Assembly (NCBI GenBank): GCA_944323775.1
Contig: CALUTT010000021.1
Span: 1-35,768, forward strand
DNA: 35,768 bases
Direction: 5' to 3'
From: an uncultured Bacteroidales bacterium
GTDB lineage: Bacteria; Bacteroidota; Bacteroidia; Bacteroidales; UBA932
Of this stretch, positions 25,151-33,234 are shown in pieces. Position 1 is the stretch's first letter, and each line of letters starts with the position of its first letter. A model generated the notes under the pieces. It made no database searches. It saw only the letters and a program-made list of their open reading frames with translations, and was not told where the DNA came from. The position numbers and the translations under genes are program-made.

Positions 25151-26995
25151 ATGCTGAAGTGTCTGATACTGCTCTTTACGGGAATTCTGGCTTCACAGCC
25201 GGAAGGGAATCCCGGTGCGAGGCTGCTCACCGTCGAGGAATCCGTCGGACAGGGCATAAGGTCGGTAACTCCGGAAAGGGTCCGGCTATACTGGGACTCC
25301 GACAGCCAGCTGACCAGGGAGTACCGGAGGGAAGTCCAGGAATACGCCCTCCCGGCAAGTGACACCGCCGGCATCAGCTACGGGGGTGTAGTCAGCCGCA
25401 ACGAATTCGGCTACCGCGGAGGCTCGTTCCTGTCACCTGACGGGGAAAAAGTGGCCGTATACCGCAAGGACGAGAGGAACGTGGGGATTTTCCCGATTTT
25501 CAACATCAGCCTTCAGGACGGCAGCACTGTGCCTGTCAGATACCCTATGGCCGGAACTCCCTCCGAGAAGCTCGGGCTCGTGGTCTGTGATACCATGGGC
25601 GGCCGGATATGCGAACTCGAGATAAGCGATTTCGACAGTGAGCGATACCTGACCGGGGTCACATGGTCGCCTGACAGCAGGTATCTGTTCGTCCAGGTCC
25701 TCGACAGGACTCAGCACGACATGCACCTGAACATGTACCGCGCTTCGGACGGAAGCTTCGTGCGCACGATACTGACCGAGCACAACCAGGACTGGGTGGA
25801 GCCGCTCGACCCTCTATACTTCATTAAAGGGAGCTACAGGTTCATATACCGTACCGACAACCGGGACGGCTACCGCAGCCTCTATGTCTGCGACACTACA
25901 GGAAGGCTCGACAGACTCACAACATGCAGTGCCGACGTCAGCTATATAGCCAACGACGGCAGGTATGTCTACTATACTTCCGCCGAGGTCTCCCCTGTCG
26001 AGAATCATCTTTTCAGGATACGCATCAGGGGCAACTCGTTCGGCAGACCGGAGAGGCTGACTCACGAAGAGGGATGGCATGACATAGACATGTCGCCGGA
26101 CTGCACAAAATTCATAGACCGCTACAGCAGTTTCAATGTCCCCGGTGTCACGGTCGTGAAGGATTGCGAGGGAAATGTGCTCAACAGGATACTCACGGCG
26201 CTTGATCCGCTGGACGAATATGCCAAGTGCCGCGCGGAACTCGGCACAGTCAGGTCGGCTGACGGGAAGTTCGACAACTACTACAGGCTGTTCTATCCGA
26301 GGGACTACGACCCTTCAAAAAAATATCCCCTTATCGTTTACGTATACGGCGGACCACATTCCCAGATGGTCACCGACAGCTATCTCGGAGGTATCAGGAT
26401 GTGGGAGATGCTTATGGCCCAGAAGGGGTACTTCGTCTATGTCCAGGACAACAGGGGGACCCAGAACCGGGGAGCGGCATACGAGAAGGCCATTAACAGG
26501 AACTGCGGGGCTGCCGAAAGTGCAGACCAGATGGCGGGCATCAACGCTCTGCTTGACAGGATTCCCTCCATTGACAGGGACCGCATAGGCATACATGGCT
26601 GGAGCTACGGCGGCTTCATGACCCTTACGCTCGTCTGTGACAATCCCGGATTCTTCAAGACCGCGGTTGCCGGCGGACCGGTAATTGACTGGAAATGGTA
26701 CGAGGTCATGTATGGAGAGAGATACATGGACACTCCCCAGTCAAATCCTGAAGGCTATGCAGGCAGCTCTCTGCTGAACAAGGCCGGGAACATCCAGGGA
26801 AGAGTCCTGATATGCCAGGGCGTCCTCGACGACACCGTCGTATGGGAACACTCGCTGTCGTTCATCCAGGAATGCATAAACGCCGAAAGACCTGTAGACT
26901 ATTTCCCCTATCCGCAGGAGGCGCACAACATGATGGGCCGCGCGAGAGTCCATCTCTACGAAAAGATAACAGACTATTTCGAGACATATCTATGA
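25151..26995 (+). CDS. ptpA: Prolyl tripeptidyl peptidase (PtpA-like, family S9B)
   Basis: Exported serine peptidase that removes Xaa-Xaa-Pro tripeptides from peptide N-termini. It has 614 residues from ATG 25151, with a hydrophobic signal (LKCLILLFTGILAS). The catalytic triad reads as Ser485 (GWSYGGFMT), Asp560 (GVLDDTVVWEH) and His592 (EAHNMMG). The amino-terminus-binding glutamates are Glu85 (VSRNEFG) and Glu518 (WYEVMYGERYM). As I recall the Porphyromonas gingivalis enzyme (732 residues, Ser603/Asp678/His710, Glu205/Glu636), all C-terminal positions are offset by exactly 118. The catalytic half is therefore collinear, and about 118 residues are missing from the N-terminal propeller. The frame is open upstream to 25070, but that overlaps the previous gene. 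The stop overlaps the next ATG (ATGA). Confidence 0.9.
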   Translation: MLKCLILLFTGILASQPEGNPGARLLTVEESVGQGIRSVTPERVRLYWDSDSQLTREYRREVQEYALPASDTAGISYGGVVSRNEFGYRGGSFLSPDGEKVAVYRKDERNVGIFPIFNISLQDGSTVPVRYPMAGTPSEKLGLVVCDTMGGRICELEISDFDSERYLTGVTWSPDSRYLFVQVLDRTQHDMHLNMYRASDGSFVRTILTEHNQDWVEPLDPLYFIKGSYRFIYRTDNRDGYRSLYVCDTTGRLDRLTTCSADVSYIANDGRYVYYTSAEVSPVENHLFRIRIRGNSFGRPERLTHEEGWHDIDMSPDCTKFIDRYSSFNVPGVTVVKDCEGNVLNRILTALDPLDEYAKCRAELGTVRSADGKFDNYYRLFYPRDYDPSKKYPLIVYVYGGPHSQMVTDSYLGGIRMWEMLMAQKGYFVYVQDNRGTQNRGAAYEKAINRNCGAAESADQMAGINALLDRIPSIDRDRIGIHGWSYGGFMTLTLVCDNPGFFKTAVAGGPVIDWKWYEVMYGERYMDTPQSNPEGYAGSSLLNKAGNIQGRVLICQGVLDDTVVWEHSLSFIQECINAERPVDYFPYPQEAHNMMGRARVHLYEKITDYFETYL

Positions 26996-28134
26996 CACGA
27001 CTGCCATTTATGGTGATCTGCACGCTGCTGCTGTCGGCCTATGCCGGAGCAGACGCGTCCGCCCAGAGCAGGGCTGAAACACGCAACTATCTCAAGGCCG
27101 TGGAAAAGGCCGACATCAAGTCTTACGACAACTTCCTGAAACGTTACCCGGAATCCGTCTACTGCGCGGATATCCTGGCAAGGAAAGACACCATTCTGAA
27201 CATCAGTCCATACGGGATGGACGAAGCTGCCGGTATCATGGCTCAATATGTCCCCGAAGGGCAGCAGTTCAGGGCTTTCGGACGCAGGAAGGATGCCGTT
27301 GACAGGATATATGCCCTGTCACTCCCCCAGGACTCGCTTGACTTCGTGCAGGTCCTGTGCATCGAGAAGACATCTGACGGAAAATGGAAAGAGATGACTC
27401 CGTATCTCGCCTATTGTGCAGACGCTCATGGAATGGACACAAGGGAAATCGTCGACTCGTGCGTTTCCTATGACATACGTGGCGAAAGGTTCTTCCAGAT
27501 GTATTATCTTCTCTCGTCACCCGGAGGGAACGAAACTTCTTATGTAGGGGTGTGCTACGGCCCGGACAGCGGATTCATAGGCAGCATAAGCTTCACCGGT
27601 AAGCCTCTTCCCTCTGACGGCGGCCGGCAGTACAGGATCAGCGGCAGGAGCAATGAATCCATTGCACCTTCGATGGACCAGCCACAGATGCGTCTGCTTG
27701 CGGAAAGCATAAGGGAGAATCCGGCCCTTGAGGAAATCCCGATGCGCGACTATCTCACCGACCTGTCGATCCAGTGGTGGATACAGAACAACCCGGGGGC
27801 CATGACTGACGCCACAGACCTCAAATTCAACATCCTCTCTCCCGAGAGTTCACTGGTCATGGACTTTGCGTCCGCAGGAGGAAAGCAGCAGAGTGCCAGG
27901 TACAGCGCCGTGATAATGGATATCCGCGGATACAGCGTGATAGTAGTATATCAGAAAGAAGACGGCAACTATGTCCTCGCCTGGGCCGAGCCTGAGAGCC
28001 GGGACCACATGAAGGACAGGCTGCTGAACGATATCCGCTTCATTGATGCAAATACGCTGAACGTGCACTTCTACCACGGGAGGCGTGACTTCAGCTACAA
28101 GCTGAACCTCTCGAGCAAGAAGGTCAGGAGATAG
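26992..28134 (+). CDS. Secreted protein of unknown function
   Basis: A 380-residue protein I do not recognise. It begins with a signal peptide (MTRLPFMVICTLLLSAYAGA, then DASAQS as a likely cleavage region). Residues about 28-65 look like a short helical repeat of tetratricopeptide style (AVEKADIKSYDNFLKRYPES). The remainder is mixed alpha/beta, with a tail rich in beta strands (SVIVVYQKEDGNYVLAWAE). No catalytic motif stands out. Its ATG overlaps the ptpA stop in ATGA, so the two are translationally coupled, which makes a role beside the peptidase plausible. The frame continues upstream to 26812 only as a shadow of ptpA. It converges on the radical SAM gene with a 10-base gap. Confidence 0.82.
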   Translation: MTRLPFMVICTLLLSAYAGADASAQSRAETRNYLKAVEKADIKSYDNFLKRYPESVYCADILARKDTILNISPYGMDEAAGIMAQYVPEGQQFRAFGRRKDAVDRIYALSLPQDSLDFVQVLCIEKTSDGKWKEMTPYLAYCADAHGMDTREIVDSCVSYDIRGERFFQMYYLLSSPGGNETSYVGVCYGPDSGFIGSISFTGKPLPSDGGRQYRISGRSNESIAPSMDQPQMRLLAESIRENPALEEIPMRDYLTDLSIQWWIQNNPGAMTDATDLKFNILSPESSLVMDFASAGGKQQSARYSAVIMDIRGYSVIVVYQKEDGNYVLAWAEPESRDHMKDRLLNDIRFIDANTLNVHFYHGRRDFSYKLNLSSKKVRR

Positions 28135-28144
28135 CGGGCGGCGG

Positions 28145-29044
28145 TCAGATACGGAGCCTGAGGGCCGAGAGTATCGTATCCGGCCTGAGTTCCATTACGG
28201 CAGACTCTTCTCCGGCCATGCAGAAGCCGCATTTGGCACAGATCCCCTGTTCGTAGCCGATGCACTGCGGACTCCGCGACCCGTCGGCGAATATGAAGTT
28301 CGTCATCCAGCAGCGCATGACGAAATCGTTGTCCCTCATCTTTTTCAGTCCGCTCGCCGAATTCATTATCGGGAAGCCCTTCTTCTTGTATTCCAGAGCC
28401 ATGTCTATGATCTCCGAGCGCTTGTCATGAGGCACTTCAAGGCTTTCCGTACCCGGGAACGGAGTATGGAAATTGAGCGATATGCACTTGAAAGCCGGAT
28501 TGGAGGCAACATATTCGATAGTCTGGGCAACATTGTCACAGTTCAGTGAATTAATGGCCATGTTCGCGCTCAGGTTGCGGCATCCGCATGAGGCGATGTT
28601 CTTCTCCAGACGGGAGAATGTCCCTTTGCCACGTATTCTCTCATGATATTCGCCCACGCCGTCGAGAGATACCCATATGCTGTCCGCCACAGTCCCGTCA
28701 AAGGGCATCTGCGCATTTGTCGTGATAGTGCAGGAATAGAAACCGATCGAACGGGCCAGACGGCAGAGATCATTCACGCCGCGGCCGGCATCATTCCACA
28801 GGAAAGGCTCCCCTCCCTCGAAATCCACGAAGCGAGACCCGAGTGAATAGCAGTACCTCAGCTCTTCCTCAATCTGCGAGAAGGTCTTGTCCACGGGAGC
28901 CTCGTGATTGTATACGCTGCAGTGCCTGCAGCTGAGATTGCATCTGTCCGAGATGAATATCACGCTCTGGAGAGGCTTCCTCCTGCCCAGAACGGCGCGG
29001 ATCCACCACCATGGAAGATATGCCAACTGTCCAAGTTTGTTCAT
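28145..29044 (-). CDS. Radical SAM protein with C-terminal cysteine cluster
   Basis: A 299-residue radical SAM enzyme. The SAM cluster motif is SDRCNLSCRHCSVYN (Cys-x3-Cys-x2-Cys) near residue 37, followed by FVDFEGGEPFLW, TITTNAQMP and IWVSLDG, the normal TIM-barrel strands. The C-terminal part has extra cysteines in FVMRCWMTNF, PQCIGYEQGICAKCGFCMAG, suited to a second iron-sulfur cluster of SPASM type. The start is the ATG at 29044; a TTG 12 bases upstream would add four residues. The gene follows the UbiA-family gene by 12 bases and forms an operon with it. The substrate is unknown. A lipid, quinone or peptide substrate linked to the prenyltransferase is only a guess. Confidence 0.87.
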   Translation of the reverse strand: MNKLGQLAYLPWWWIRAVLGRRKPLQSVIFISDRCNLSCRHCSVYNHEAPVDKTFSQIEEELRYCYSLGSRFVDFEGGEPFLWNDAGRGVNDLCRLARSIGFYSCTITTNAQMPFDGTVADSIWVSLDGVGEYHERIRGKGTFSRLEKNIASCGCRNLSANMAINSLNCDNVAQTIEYVASNPAFKCISLNFHTPFPGTESLEVPHDKRSEIIDMALEYKKKGFPIMNSASGLKKMRDNDFVMRCWMTNFIFADGSRSPQCIGYEQGICAKCGFCMAGEESAVMELRPDTILSALRLRI

Positions 29045-29056
29045 GTCAGAAAACAA

Positions 29057-30103
29057 TTAATTTACCGTAAACATCAATACCAGCCTGACTGCGGCTGCAA
29101 TTGTACAGAAAGCCACAAGAATATTTCTCGAAGCAAGCCAGCGCATCATGAACCAGCCGACTCCGGCCTCGTTCATCTGCTCCCACCTGGGCATCCTTCC
29201 AAGCCAGCGGCTCGGTCTCGAAGGAACCTCCGTATGCCCCGAAGCATATTCGTACAGTGAACGGCACAGCCACACACTGCGCGGAACGACAACAAGAAGC
29301 ACGAGATAGGCCGGATGCAGGTACCCTACGCTGACAGCCACCACGACCAGCACGTAGGGAAGCAGGTTGATGAACACGGCAGCACGCACATTGCGTGCAT
29401 AGGACCCTATAAGCCTTGCCAGAGTCATCTTGTTCGATTCCTCGTCGCTGTCCTTCTCGACAAAGCTGTGAGTATAGAGTATGTTCATCACAAGGACTCC
29501 TACGGGCAGCGATACCCACACAACTTCGGAATCGACCTCTCCGCACGATGCATAATACACTCCAGTCATCAGCAGCGGACCGAAGATGAGGCCGATCACC
29601 GGCTCGCCGAGCCCCCTGTATGCAAGCTTGAGAGGCGGAGCAGAATAGAAAATGCCAAGGAAGCCGGCAGCCAGGCAAATAGCAGGCACCCACCAGCTTC
29701 CGTCAGGTCCCAGGAATCCGTATTGCGCGCCGCGGCCGAAGAACACTGCCGCCCCGCACAGAGCGGCGAGTCCGAAAAAGCATGCGATCGCTCTCAGCAG
29801 ACTGCGGGGAGTCTGGCTGCCGTCCGTCAGATACGGGTACTTGAGCATCATGGCCCTGAAACCCTTGCGCACCACCCTGTCACGGTCCGAGAGCATGTCA
29901 GCCTTATAGTCGAAATAATCATCGGCCAGATTCATTCCCAGATGGGCGCACGCCGCTCCGAACACGGCTGCCAAGGCATACAGGATGCTGAAACCGCTCC
30001 TTCCGGCCGCAAGGACAACAGCCAGAATCCCCGGCAGCACACTCTGCGCCAGGGATACGGACCTGGCATTCCTCAGCCAGGAAGAAACAGAGCCGCCAGC
30101 CAT
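29057..30103 (-). CDS. UbiA-family prenyltransferase, MenA-like
   Basis: Integral membrane prenyltransferase of 348 residues with about eight to nine hydrophobic helices. The first diphosphate/magnesium motif is HLGMNLADDYFDYKADM (N-x3-D-x3-D) at about residue 58. The second lies in the THSFVEKDSDEESNKMT loop at about residue 215, between FYSAPPLKLAYRGLGEPVIG and LARLIGSYARN. These fit enzymes attaching a polyprenyl chain to an aromatic acceptor, with MenA of menaquinone synthesis as the closest known function. Its pairing with a radical SAM gene rather than men genes leaves the acceptor open. Its ATG shares one base with the stop of the M16 gene (TGATG), so translation is coupled. Confidence 0.87.
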   Translation of the reverse strand: MAGGSVSSWLRNARSVSLAQSVLPGILAVVLAAGRSGFSILYALAAVFGAACAHLGMNLADDYFDYKADMLSDRDRVVRKGFRAMMLKYPYLTDGSQTPRSLLRAIACFFGLAALCGAAVFFGRGAQYGFLGPDGSWWVPAICLAAGFLGIFYSAPPLKLAYRGLGEPVIGLIFGPLLMTGVYYASCGEVDSEVVWVSLPVGVLVMNILYTHSFVEKDSDEESNKMTLARLIGSYARNVRAAVFINLLPYVLVVVAVSVGYLHPAYLVLLVVVPRSVWLCRSLYEYASGHTEVPSRPSRWLGRMPRWEQMNEAGVGWFMMRWLASRNILVAFCTIAAAVRLVLMFTVN

Positions 30104-33006
30104 CAGTATCCGAAAATCTCCTCCAGACTTACCTGTCTGACAGGTCCAAGAGTCGACAGGAATCCTGTATCCAGATCGTCGATATCGCCGAGTATCGCAT
30201 AGCAGTACTTGCGGTCCTTGACCCAGGTCTGCTGGAAGGCGACGACGTCATCCAGGGTAAGGTCCTGGACCTGTTCGAACACCTGCTTTGTCAATGGTTC
30301 GTCAAGTCCCATCCTCCGGCAGGAAAGATATGAACCGAGAACCTGCATTCCTATAACCCTTTCTGTACGTATGCGTCCCAGAAGAGCATCCTTGGCTACG
30401 TCGAAAGCAGCCTCGGAACGTGGCATATCGTTGATGATGGAGTCGAAAGCCTCGATGGCCTGACGCATCTTGTCATTCTGAGTGGCGATGAAGGCCGTAT
30501 ATGAATAGCTGCCGTCCTTGTATGAAGGAGTGTCAAGAGAAGCCCAGGCACTGTACGCCAGACCTCTCGCCTCCCTCATCTCCTGGAACACCACGGAGTT
30601 CATTCCGCCTCCGAAATATTCGTTGTACAGCCTTTCTACCGGGGCCAGAGCAGGATCAAAGATCCTTCCGTCGTCAGAGTACTGGAAATAGTAGATCTGG
30701 TTTGCATCATACTGGGCCATCACGACGCTGTTTTCCGGAGTCTGGCACATCCCGATGAATTTCTCGGGAAGAGGTTCGGCATCAGGATTGAACTTGTGCC
30801 CTGAGACAAGGACGTCCTTCAGGCCGCTCTCTGACATAGGCCCGTAATACAGAAGCTCGTGCCCGAGTGAGAACAGGTCGCGCACGCTGGCAAGCAGCCT
30901 GTCTGAGGTCAGACTCTCGATTTCCTGATCCTTGAGTGTCACTCTGTCTATATAGTCCTTTCCATAATATACATACTTTGAAAGAGCATAGTAGCAGCCT
31001 CTCTGCGATTTCTTCGAGTTGGCCCTGGTCTTGAGCATGTCGGACTTGAGCCCGGAGAGTATGTCTTCGTCCGCGACGGCTCCTGTCAGAAGTTTCTCGA
31101 CAAGGCCGAGAGCCTCCGGCATGTTCTCGCTCAGGCCGTTTATTGACAGTGAAGTAGAAGTAGCCCCGCTCGAGAACAGATAGCCGCATCCGAGTTCATA
31201 CATTCTGGAAGCGAACTCGGCGGCACTCATGTCCGCAGTCCCGAGGTAAGATACGTACCAGGCCGCCATGTCGAGAGCAGGATCGTCAAGCAGGCCCCTG
31301 TTGAAGGTAATCTTGAGATTGAACAGGTCATTGAGTTCGTTGCGCTTGTACAGGACTTCGACTCCGTCACAGAGGTTGAACCTGGACATGTCTTTGGAGA
31401 AGTCCACGAATACAGGCTCTATCGGCTTGACATCGGAGTTCTGGATTTCCACAAGGAAGTCACTCTGTTCGTCCCTGTTGGAGACTATCGGAGTGATACT
31501 GGGAGCCGAAATCTTCTGCACGGTTGTATCCTCACCCTGACGCTTGTATACGATCGCATATGAATTGTCTCCGAGATATTTGTTGGCAAACTCGACCACA
31601 TCCTCCTTTGTAACGCCGGAGAGCATGTCGAATTCACGCACGGCGTCGCTCCATGGAATGCCGTTTATGAAGGCCGTGACATAGTTCATCGCCCTGTCCG
31701 AGTTGTTCTCGAGAGCCGTCATCTGCTCAAGTTTCAAATTGTTTATCGTCGCCTGGATCAGAGTGCTGTCAAAATCACCCTCACGCAGTTTCGCGATCTC
31801 CTCAAGCGCTATGGCCTTTACCTCGTCGAGGCTCTGACCCTGCTTGGGATACCCTATCACCAGCATTGCTCCATAGTCGGCAAGCGGTACAGTCCCGGCA
31901 TTCATCCCGAGGACTTTCTGCTCCTGGTTCACGTCAAGGTCTATGAGTCCGCAGGATCCGTTCTGCAGTATGTATGAGGCAATGTCCGAAACTGCGGCAG
32001 TCTCGAGATCGGAAGCTGCAGGAAGCGCCCACGCAAGCGTTACGAACTCGGATTCAAGCCCGTATACCTCCTTCACGACAGGAGTCTCTATAGGCGCTTC
32101 CTTTTCGTATGAAAGGGCAGGAATCGCCGGATTCGGGGCCCAGTCGCCGAAGTATTTCTCAACGGCTGCGACCATCTCGTCCGGATCGAAGTCACCGGAC
32201 ACGCAAATCGCGATATTGTTCGGGACATAATAGGTGTCATGGTACTTCTTGACGTTGGTGATCGAAGGGTTCTTGAGATGCTCCTGGGTTCCGAGAGTTG
32301 TCTGCTGCCCATAAGGATGGTGAGGGAAAAGCGCTTCGAAAACCGCATCCCACATCTTGTCCGAGTCACTGGTCAGGGACATGTTCTTTTCCTCATAAAT
32401 GGTTTCAAGTTCCGTGTGGAAGCCTCTTATGACCCCGTGGCGGAACCTGTCGGCCTGAATGCGGGCCCAGTTGTCAATCTGGTTCGAGGGGATATCCTCC
32501 GTGTAGACTGTCTCGTCGTAAGAGGTCCAGGCGTTCGTGCCTTCCGCGCCTATCATGGCCATAAGCTTGTCATACTCGTTAGGGATGGCAAGCTTTGAAG
32601 CCTCGTAGCTGACAGAGTCTATCAGGTGATATATCGCGGCACGCTCGGACTCGTCGTCCGTCATGCGGTATTTCTCGAAAAGTGTCTCAATCTCGTCCAG
32701 CATCGGCTTTTCCGCAGCATAGTCGGATGTACCGAAACTTTCGGTACCCTTGAACATCAGGTGTTCGAAATAATGGGCAAGACCCGTAGTCTCGGACAGA
32801 TCGTTCTTGCTGCCGACCTTGACGGCAATGTAGGTCTGGATCCTCGGGGTCTCCTTGTTGACTGACATATAGAGTTTCAGTCCGTTGTCCAGAGTGTAGA
32901 TTTTGGTTTTCAGAGGATCGTTCCTGAAGGTTTCGTACTTCTTGCCGCAACCGGCAAGCACTACCATGGCAAGAACCGATAAGACGATCAGCTTGATAGG
33001 TTTCAT
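30103..33006 (-). CDS. M16 family zinc metallopeptidase lipoprotein
   Basis: A 967-residue pitrilysin-type protease, anchored as a lipoprotein (MKPIKLIVLSVLAMVVLAGC, with Cys as the lipid-bearing residue). The zinc motif HxxEH is in LAHYFEHLMFKGTESF, and the third ligand Glu lies in FHTELETIYEEKNM. It has four M16 domains in two halves: an active N-terminal half followed by a degenerate half (VFQEMREARGLAYSAWASL). This type degrades peptides within a closed chamber in the periplasm. The frame runs back to 33036, but MKPIKL is the natural lipoprotein start. It is first in the operon with the UbiA-family and radical SAM genes, sharing one base with the former. Confidence 0.93.
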   Translation of the reverse strand: MKPIKLIVLSVLAMVVLAGCGKKYETFRNDPLKTKIYTLDNGLKLYMSVNKETPRIQTYIAVKVGSKNDLSETTGLAHYFEHLMFKGTESFGTSDYAAEKPMLDEIETLFEKYRMTDDESERAAIYHLIDSVSYEASKLAIPNEYDKLMAMIGAEGTNAWTSYDETVYTEDIPSNQIDNWARIQADRFRHGVIRGFHTELETIYEEKNMSLTSDSDKMWDAVFEALFPHHPYGQQTTLGTQEHLKNPSITNVKKYHDTYYVPNNIAICVSGDFDPDEMVAAVEKYFGDWAPNPAIPALSYEKEAPIETPVVKEVYGLESEFVTLAWALPAASDLETAAVSDIASYILQNGSCGLIDLDVNQEQKVLGMNAGTVPLADYGAMLVIGYPKQGQSLDEVKAIALEEIAKLREGDFDSTLIQATINNLKLEQMTALENNSDRAMNYVTAFINGIPWSDAVREFDMLSGVTKEDVVEFANKYLGDNSYAIVYKRQGEDTTVQKISAPSITPIVSNRDEQSDFLVEIQNSDVKPIEPVFVDFSKDMSRFNLCDGVEVLYKRNELNDLFNLKITFNRGLLDDPALDMAAWYVSYLGTADMSAAEFASRMYELGCGYLFSSGATSTSLSINGLSENMPEALGLVEKLLTGAVADEDILSGLKSDMLKTRANSKKSQRGCYYALSKYVYYGKDYIDRVTLKDQEIESLTSDRLLASVRDLFSLGHELLYYGPMSESGLKDVLVSGHKFNPDAEPLPEKFIGMCQTPENSVVMAQYDANQIYYFQYSDDGRIFDPALAPVERLYNEYFGGGMNSVVFQEMREARGLAYSAWASLDTPSYKDGSYSYTAFIATQNDKMRQAIEAFDSIINDMPRSEAAFDVAKDALLGRIRTERVIGMQVLGSYLSCRRMGLDEPLTKQVFEQVQDLTLDDVVAFQQTWVKDRKYCYAILGDIDDLDTGFLSTLGPVRQVSLEEIFGY

Positions 33007-33033
33007 TGTTACAGATATTATGGTAATACAGCA

Positions 33034-33041
33034 CAAAAATA
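33034..33041 (-). promoter_or_regulatory. Putative -7 element of the M16-UbiA-radical SAM operon
   Basis: The minus strand reads TATTTTTG, 27 bases before the ATG at 33006. No TTG is found at standard distance, so the match is modest. Confidence 0.4.
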
Positions 33042-33061
33042 GAAAATTTTATGAAAGTTTA

Positions 33062-33091
33062 TTGCTTTTCTGAAAAAAGACAGTATCTTTG
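33062..33091 (+). promoter_or_regulatory. Promoter of a small structured transcript
   Basis: TTG at 33062-33064 and TATCTTTG at 33084-33091 are separated by 19 bases. This is one of the best consensus promoters in the window, yet it lies about 145 bases before the next gene, which has its own -7 element. Confidence 0.6.
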
Positions 33092-33094
33092 GAA

Positions 33095-33170
33095 TGAAGT
33101 TTTTCATAGTTTAAGTTTAGGTTAAAGTAGCCCCTTCCTCGCAGTGATTGCAAGGAAGGGGTGAAGTTTT
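33095..33170 (+). ncRNA. Candidate small RNA or attenuated leader
   Basis: Downstream of a consensus promoter, ATGAA/TTCAT (33094-33107) forms a small hairpin. An unstructured A/T/G-rich linker follows. Then CCCCTTCCT/AGGAAGGGG (33131-33161) forms a strong stem extended by GCA/TGC around a GTGAT loop, followed by TTTT at 33167-33170. The end would be near 33170, giving about 75 bases. A six-codon frame (MKFFIV) from 33094 is in the 5' part; it is too short to call. The transcript may stop here or read through into the lipoprotein gene. I cannot assign it to a known RNA family. Confidence 0.45.
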
Positions 33171-33211
33171 ATATATTTCCGTTTCTTTTCCCGATTATCC
33201 CGGGAAGCCGG

Positions 33212-33219
33212 TATATTTG
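33212..33219 (+). promoter_or_regulatory. Putative -7 element of the lipoprotein gene
   Basis: TATATTTG ends 15 bases before the ATG at 33235. Just upstream, TTCCCG and CGGGAA (33188-33206) form an inverted repeat with a 7-base spacer, covering the place where RNA polymerase would contact the -33 region. Confidence 0.5.
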
Positions 33220-33234
33220 CAAAAAACTTGAATT

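Noticed and set aside
33094-33114. Six-codon frame (MKFFIV) as a regulatory leader peptide
   Set aside because: Too short to support. Its ATG is at or before the predicted transcript start, and no run of regulatory codons is seen.
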